Source: JAJRRS01 sp965230275 (GTDB lineage: Bacteria; Planctomycetota; Phycisphaerae; Phycisphaerales; Phycisphaeraceae). From it: DNA of 64,000 bases. The DNA is taken from NCBI GenBank assembly GCA_965230275.1, contig CBDDKO010000002.1, forward strand, positions 1,488,001 through 1,552,000, written 5' to 3'. Every line of letters starts with the position of its first letter. The stretch's first letter is position 1. Shown piece after piece: positions 59,250 through 64,000 of this stretch. A program made the position numbers and the translations under genes. The notes under the pieces are model-generated. The model was not told the origin of the DNA, did not search any database, and was given only the letters and a program-made list of their open reading frames with translations.

Positions 59250-60635
59250 TTAGGGGGTCGGGTCGGTTGAATGGAATGAACTTAGGGGTAGGCCGAGCAG
59301 CCCTTCGATATCCGCGGCGGCCCCATGGAACTCAGCCAGTGCGTCGAGGTGTTGCTGACGCAACTCGATCAGCGTGCGCTCGGCATCGAGCACGTCGAGG
59401 TAGCCCAGGTTGCCCTCGTCAAACGCCCGGCGGACATCCTGATGCGCCGCCTCGGCGGGTGGTAGCGCCCTGTCACGTAGCGCAGCCACTTCGTCGCGTG
59501 CGTTCACCAGACGTGCGTAGGCGGTAGCCAGGGCGGCGTTGACCTGCAGTTGGATGGCCCGCTGTTGCTCAGCGGCAGACGCGATGCCGAACCGGGCCGC
59601 GAGGATGTCGCCCTCGCGACGATCCAAGACCGGCAGCGGGATCGAGAGCCCAGCCACCAGCGCGGCGTCGTCCGTCTCGTTGAACCAGCGGAACCCGAGG
59701 CCCGCGGTCAGGTCCGGCACCGCTTCGGCGCGGGCGAGTTCGACCTCGGCCTGCCGGCTCGCGATCTCGACCGCCCACCGCGCCACCTCCGGGCTCTGGT
59801 CGATGGCTTGCTGCAGTTCCTCGGCCGACGGCACCGAAGGTAGATGATTCAGGTCGCCTGCGAGCTGCGTGAATCGTGGGCCTGTACTGCCCCAAGTCAT
59901 CGCCAGCCGAACCCGGGATGTCTCCAACGCACGCTCGGCTTTCAGGAGGTCGATCTCCGCGCTGGCCACCGGGACCAGGACGCGGGAACCTTCCACCGCC
60001 GGTGCATCCCCGGCCTCCACCCGCCGCGTGATGGATTCCGCGAGTTGCCCGGTCAACGCTAGCGCCCGCTCCGCGATCTCCACCTGCCGCTGGGCCACCA
60101 GCACATCGACGTAGCGCTGCGTGACCTCGGCCAGTAGAGCGATGCGTGCGGCCTCGTAGTCCCACCCGGCCAATTGGCCTTCCAATCGGGCGAGTTGCTG
60201 GCGTCGTTGAACATCTCCGCCTAACGGGAAGGTCTGACTCAGGCCGAGTGTGATCTCTGGCGCATCAAAGCCTTCAAGTTCGCCTGATCCGCCAAAATTC
60301 TCGATTTCGAGTTCCAGTTCCGGGTTGTCCCAGCGACCGGCCTGAATCGCCCTTGCCTCGGCCGCGCGAACGTCATAACTGAACCGCGCCAGTTCAGGAT
60401 TTCTCATCAACGCCGCAGCGTACGCATCGCGCAATTGAATCCCGCTCTCGGGTTCCGCGGCTTCCATAACGCGGCCCTTTGGATCGCGCGGCGGCTCGGG
60501 GTCGGCCCGGTACGCGGCCAATCGTTCGCCGAGTGGCCGGGCCTCGGGCCAAGATGACGTGGCCAGCGGGTCGTTAGCGCACCCTGCGAGCCCCAGCATG
60601 AAAGCAGTTATCAACAACATGCACCTTGGGCGCAT
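59250..60635 (-). CDS. czcC: CzcC-like outer-membrane efflux lipoprotein
   Basis: 461 residues from ATG 60635 (GGAGACC upstream). Lipobox MLGLAGCAND. Two OEP halves of long helices (YDVRAAEARAIQAGRWDNPEL; VALRDRALPPAEAAHQDV). Outer-membrane duct of the CzcBA-like system; 14 bases separate it from the adaptor gene. Confidence 0.85.
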   Translation of the reverse strand: MRPRCMLLITAFMLGLAGCANDPLATSSWPEARPLGERLAAYRADPEPPRDPKGRVMEAAEPESGIQLRDAYAAALMRNPELARFSYDVRAAEARAIQAGRWDNPELELEIENFGGSGELEGFDAPEITLGLSQTFPLGGDVQRRQQLARLEGQLAGWDYEAARIALLAEVTQRYVDVLVAQRQVEIAERALALTGQLAESITRRVEAGDAPAVEGSRVLVPVASAEIDLLKAERALETSRVRLAMTWGSTGPRFTQLAGDLNHLPSVPSAEELQQAIDQSPEVARWAVEIASRQAEVELARAEAVPDLTAGLGFRWFNETDDAALVAGLSIPLPVLDRREGDILAARFGIASAAEQQRAIQLQVNAALATAYARLVNARDEVAALRDRALPPAEAAHQDVRRAFDEGNLGYLDVLDAERTLIELRQQHLDALAEFHGAAADIEGLLGLPLSSFHSTDPTP

Positions 60636-60717
60636 CGGTGGTCTCCATGTCCAATGAACAGCACAGCATCGCCCGCGGCACACGCAGGGGCGGGGACGGA
60701 ACGTTGAAGACAGGTTG

Positions 60718-61125
60718 TTAGATGATCAGCACATCCACCCGCTCAGACGGATCGCAGGCGTACGGTGGATGCGTGACGAGAAAGACAGGCCAGATCACAG
60801 TTGGCTGCGATTGGACATGAGAAAGCGACGAGAACGCCGGAATCGGGAGCGGTGAACCATCAAGGCCGGGTACCTTCGTGGGTTTGACGCGGCTGTAGCT
60901 GTCCACGTTCAGATCCAGCGACACATCGGTGCAGCCAGCCGCCAGTAAGGCGCTGTGTGCGTCGTCATGGTCTGATTCGCTATGGCATGAACCGTGGGCC
61001 AGCTCGATACCGCGATGTCCATCATCCCCAATACAGGCCACCAAAATCCCGGATTGCAGCACAGCGGCTACCACCATCGTGGCGATGGCGAGCCAGGCGG
61101 TGCATTGGCGGAGTCGTGAAGACAT
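60718..61125 (-). CDS. Small exported protein heading the Czc-like operon (135 aa)
   Basis: ATG 61125 chosen because a signal peptide follows directly (QCTAWLAIATMVVAAVLQ). The mature part contains HGSCHSESDHDDAHS and an adjacent Cys, a likely metal-binding patch, and ends in a hydrophobic stretch (PTVIWPVFLVTH). Small proteins of this sort often head RND operons. Regulatory or metal-sensing role is inferred. Confidence 0.55.
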   Translation of the reverse strand: MSSRLRQCTAWLAIATMVVAAVLQSGILVACIGDDGHRGIELAHGSCHSESDHDDAHSALLAAGCTDVSLDLNVDSYSRVKPTKVPGLDGSPLPIPAFSSLSHVQSQPTVIWPVFLVTHPPYACDPSERVDVLII

Positions 61126-61258
61126 GTCTCGTATGGTATACCCGGAGACATACGCATGGTCAACGACTACAGTTCGTGACCCTGGAACGAAATGGCTACA
61201 ACCTGCCCTGTGGAAAGCATCACGCTGCGTGAGCGAGCATGGTATTGTGGGGCACGGC

Positions 61259-61680
61259 CTAGATGGACAGCTCATCGGCCCACGTCGGCTCGGTGCGGGC
61301 GGCGACGGTGTCAGCCAACTTGTTCTTGAGCACATACATCACCGTCTCGACCTGCCAACGTTTTGCATAATTCTCCCTGTCGAAGTTAACCGCCATCCGT
61401 TGGCAATGCCGCCCGGTCGGCAGCATGCCGGTGGGCCGGCCCGCGTCGGGCGAGATCAGCGAGACAATCTGCAAGTAGTCGATCAGCATCGCGTGGTTGC
61501 GCTCGCAGTCGTAGTCAGATCGCAAAAACGCTGGATCAAAGTCGGCAGCAGGAACCGATAGGCTATGGGTAAGCCAGCGAGGCATCCCAAGCAGCCACAA
61601 GTGGCCGCACATAAAGCATTGCGAAACCGAACATCTACAAGCTGATCATCGACCGCCTTGGTCAAGAGATTCGTGCCGCC
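61259..61680 (-). pseudogene. Remnant of a DDE transposase
   Basis: The piece NFDRENYAKRWQVETVMYVLKNKLADTV is the RWQ-x-E-T helix region of IS4/IS5-type transposases, preceded by degraded sequence in two frames (DPAFLRSDYDCERNHAMLIDY and, in another frame, upstream of 61665). The reading frame is short and disrupted, and no terminal inverted repeats are obvious. It marks the edge of the metal island. Confidence 0.55.
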
Positions 61681-61933
61681 AATTCTTTGAACAAACCCTA
61701 ATTAACACTGACCTTGCATCTGTTGGCCCATCAAAGCCAATTAAGCCGAGGCCAGTAAAAGTTCTAACCGTGTCCTGATGTCTCCGCTTTACACATCACG
61801 ACCGCCGTAAACTCTTGCCAGCACAACGCTGGCAATTTCGGCGCGCAGTTACGCAGACCGTTTTCCCGATTTTGTACGAGTCTGCGATCCTCCGGAACCC
61901 CCAATCAGACATGCCCCGTCCACCAGCGCGGTG

Positions 61934-62149
61934 TCATCGTTTTGCCTTGGACTTCTCTATCCTCGCCACCAGCGTCGAAGGACGGACACCTAAGACCTTG
62001 CAGACCTTGAATAGGGTCGGGATGGTCAGTGAGTTCTTGTTGCGTTCCAGCAGCGATATGTAGGTCCGGTGCAGACCCGTCTTGAAGGCTAACTGCTCTT
62101 GGGTTAGTCCTGCCGCTAGCCGAGCTTTTCTGAGTTCGTTGCCTCCCAC
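61934..62149 (-). CDS. XRE-family helix-turn-helix protein (71 aa)
   Basis: GTG start at 62149. The single HTH spans nearly the whole chain: LRKARLAAGLTQEQLAFKTG, then YISLLERNKNSLTIPTLFKV. A Cro/C.repressor-like size and layout. No restriction-modification or toxin genes are adjacent. The 250-base gap between it and the transposase remnant shows nothing else. Confidence 0.75.
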   Translation of the reverse strand: MGGNELRKARLAAGLTQEQLAFKTGLHRTYISLLERNKNSLTIPTLFKVCKVLGVRPSTLVARIEKSKAKR

Positions 62150-62273
62150 GGAGGCAGACTAAGCGGGCTTGCCCGTGCCGTCCTCAGAGTATACTCTACA
62201 TTTGGGGTTGAGCGAGCGGTTCGGCTGATCAGTCGCCTTGCCCTGCCCAATTTGTAGCCGCCTGGGGAAGCCT

Positions 62274-62819
62274 ATGATCCACTTCCGCTGTCCTAACTGT
62301 TCCAAGAAGGTTTCCGTTGCCGACGAGCATGCTGGCAAGCGAGGCAAGTGCCCCCAATGCCAGCAGGTTGTCATCATCCCAAGACTATCGAGAAAGGAGC
62401 CGAATCCTCAGCTTGAAGCTCTTGTTGGGCAAGGACAAGGCTATGAGGTTGATGATCCGACGAAGCCGTGCCCGTATTGCGGCGAGAAGATTTTAGATGC
62501 CGCCTCGAAATGCAAGCATTGCGGAGAATGGTTGGGAGCTGAACGGATGGTTCGGGAAGCGTCTGCACCGCCGCATCCTCAGCAACCCAATCCTGCTCAA
62601 CCTGTGTATGTCGAGCAACCTCAAGTTAACCAAGTTCAAGGCAGCACGGTTCTTCTCGCTTACGCCTCGGTGACGTTTATCCCTTTTCTGGCAGTGGTTT
62701 GGTTCATCTACTTTGCCATCAAAGGAAAATGGCTTGACGCTATGGGCATCGTCATTTGGGCTTTCATCGGTTGCTGGGTCGTATACGGGATGCTGGGGGA
62801 ATTGGCGATGAGGTTCTAA
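62274..62819 (+). CDS. Double zinc-ribbon membrane protein (181 aa)
   Basis: ATG 62274. Two ribbons: CPNCSKKVSV ... CPQCQQV at about 6-37 and CPYCGEKI ... CKHCGEW at about 70-88, a Pro/Gln linker, then two hydrophobic helices (ASVTFIPFLAVVWFIYFAI and GIVIWAFIGCWVVYGML). Sensor- or adaptor-like membrane protein of unknown role. Base composition is lower in GC than the metal island. Confidence 0.65.
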   Translation: MIHFRCPNCSKKVSVADEHAGKRGKCPQCQQVVIIPRLSRKEPNPQLEALVGQGQGYEVDDPTKPCPYCGEKILDAASKCKHCGEWLGAERMVREASAPPHPQQPNPAQPVYVEQPQVNQVQGSTVLLAYASVTFIPFLAVVWFIYFAIKGKWLDAMGIVIWAFIGCWVVYGMLGELAMRF

Positions 62820-62843
62820 GCCCCCCAAACAGACGTTGATTGC

Positions 62844-63569
62844 TTAGGCATCTTTGACCGGCAAATCGTCCCACGCCTGCTTGGCTTGGCGTCGGAATTC
62901 CTTGATGGTCTCCGCCACCGGAGAATACTTAGTTCGCTCTTTTTGAATCAGAGGTGGATCAACTAATCGCCAGAACCGTAGCGCCACCCGCAGCAGATGG
63001 TCCGAATGCGAATCCTGTCCACCATGATTGACGAATCGTTCGCTCAAAGCATCGTACTTGGTTGGTTTGCCAACGGCTCCACTAAGAGCGCTGACGGCTG
63101 CCGCATAGTCATCCTTGGACATCTCAAACCCAAACCGTTCCCCGGATTCATCGGGCTGCTCAACCATCCGGAGAGATTTACCCTTTCGTTTCAGGTGGTA
63201 TGAGAGCTTGGCTTTGGCTAGCCGTGTCCCTTGCTTCGGATGTGGGGATTCTTTGGGCTCTTTCCAGATGCCCGTGATCTCAGCGAGACGGTTGAGGTCA
63301 ACCATCATCTCAATCACATAGTCGCCGTAGTTCAACCGGCCTTGCGTGTCGTGCAGAAGATCGCCAAGGTTGTCCACCAGCCTATCTGCGATCTTTCGGC
63401 TTGCAGGCGCAAGCTTCGCCTGCACTCCAATTGCCGCTGCCAAGCGATTTAGATTCACGAGGATATCGACGAGCGCATTGCGCTGTTTTTTAACGAGCGT
63501 GACACGAGCGGTTCGCTCGACCATCTGCGTTAGCAGAGCTTCGCATTCACATTGCTTGGTTGTACCCAT
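62844..63569 (-). CDS. Hypothetical protein (241 aa)
   Basis: ATG 63569, convergent with the zinc-ribbon gene. Soluble, helical and Lys/Arg-rich (VKKQRNALVDILVNLNRLAAAIG; IADRLVDNLGDLLHDTQG). No recognised domain. It sits in the lower-GC right end, which looks recently acquired. Confidence 0.55.
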   Translation of the reverse strand: MGTTKQCECEALLTQMVERTARVTLVKKQRNALVDILVNLNRLAAAIGVQAKLAPASRKIADRLVDNLGDLLHDTQGRLNYGDYVIEMMVDLNRLAEITGIWKEPKESPHPKQGTRLAKAKLSYHLKRKGKSLRMVEQPDESGERFGFEMSKDDYAAAVSALSGAVGKPTKYDALSERFVNHGGQDSHSDHLLRVALRFWRLVDPPLIQKERTKYSPVAETIKEFRRQAKQAWDDLPVKDA

Positions 63570-63747
63570 GATCGAGATTATCCCACATGATCGGATTGAT
63601 TTCAGTTGCCAGCAATACCCGCCTTACCCGTTTTCCTGGAGACGAAAAATATTTTCTGCCGGATTCAAACTTCAGGCTTGAACCGGGACACCGGGAGCAT
63701 ACTATACGAAAAATAGAAATACAAATACCGTAATGCAAGGTATAAAG

Positions 63748-64000
63748 ATGAAGAAGCTGACAGCTAGAAACTTAGTGCAGGACATATTGGGCTATGACCA
63801 CCTCAGCCAGAAGCGGATCGACGAAGCCGTTCTGATACAGCAGAGCGAGGGATGGGCATTGAACTTCCATCCGACCACGGACGAACCAGATCGAACCGTG
63901 GTCGCTGTTAAGGAAAGAGATGCGATGTATCCCCTACTTAGGCTGACATTCGCAACCTCCTGCGATGCCTACGGCAGATCAGCAGTCGCCCCACGGCGCA
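63748..64000 (+). CDS. Partial hypothetical protein, runs off the window
   Basis: ATG 63748 with AAGGT 8 bases upstream; the frame is open to the last base (84 codons). It begins MKKLTARNLVQDILGYDHL and continues without motif. No function assigned. Confidence 0.5.
   Translation, partial: MKKLTARNLVQDILGYDHLSQKRIDEAVLIQQSEGWALNFHPTTDEPDRTVVAVKERDAMYPLLRLTFATSCDAYGRSAVAPRR

Overview
The window is GC-rich bacterial DNA that most resembles a planctomycete of the Phycisphaerae type. The evidence is two secreted proteins with PEP-CTERM tails, a Ser/Thr kinase fused to FG-GAP-like repeats, ECF sigma/anti-sigma pairs, multi-copy YHS/heavy-metal domains and Shine-Dalgarno-led, ATGA-coupled genes. 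No rRNA, tRNA or CRISPR array is visible. The lineage call is inference.

Region A (1 to about 24.2 kb) looks like a plasmid or integrated element. It carries a replication-relaxation-type protein, an AAA+ protein that reads as an archaeal Orc1/Cdc6 initiator (5539-6822, minus), and beside it a gap with two inverted TTTCCAGTGGA boxes (the core of archaeal origin recognition boxes) flanking a TAC microsatellite and an AT-rich patch. TTTATATA boxes stand upstream of neighbouring operons. A HerA-like ATPase fused to a PD-(D/E)XK nuclease domain, a second PD-(D/E)XK nuclease and winged-helix and zinc-ribbon proteins follow. From 15.1 to 23.9 kb a co-directional cluster encodes a complete ubiquitin-like set: beta-grasp modifier, E2 fused to a RING-like Cys-rich domain, JAB/JAMM peptidase and ThiF/E1. 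Mixed among them are a GHKL ATPase, a C5-cytosine methyltransferase and several unknowns. A 9-mer, CCCCCGGAA/TTCCGGGGG, is scattered through this region and essentially stops near 25 kb.

Region B (24.2-26.8 kb) has a strongly folded RNA candidate upstream of and overlapping a LuxR-type HTH gene, then two PEP-CTERM proteins.

Region C (26.8-32.4 kb) is an anti-phage island: a minus-strand CBASS operon (small membrane protein, HNH-SAVED effector, CD-NTase, E2-only protein with SEC-C tail). Divergent from it is a translationally coupled sigma factor / small protein / ImmA-IrrE-like metallopeptidase triad that may control it.

Region D (32.8-61.1 kb) is a heavy-metal island. It holds a CusCBA-like copper/silver RND system with extra metal-binding proteins, a CsoR-like regulator and P1B ATPase, a SpoIIE phosphatase, a CDF exporter, an APC permease, an ECF sigma/anti-sigma pair, an SO_0444-type permease and a CzcCBA-like RND system. 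Four copies of GGAACC-N17-CGTT, one directly before the ECF sigma gene, suggest that one sigma controls the divergent copper promoters, the permease and itself.

Region E (61.2-64 kb) holds a transposase remnant and a lower-GC tail of unrelated small genes, the last cut by the window end.
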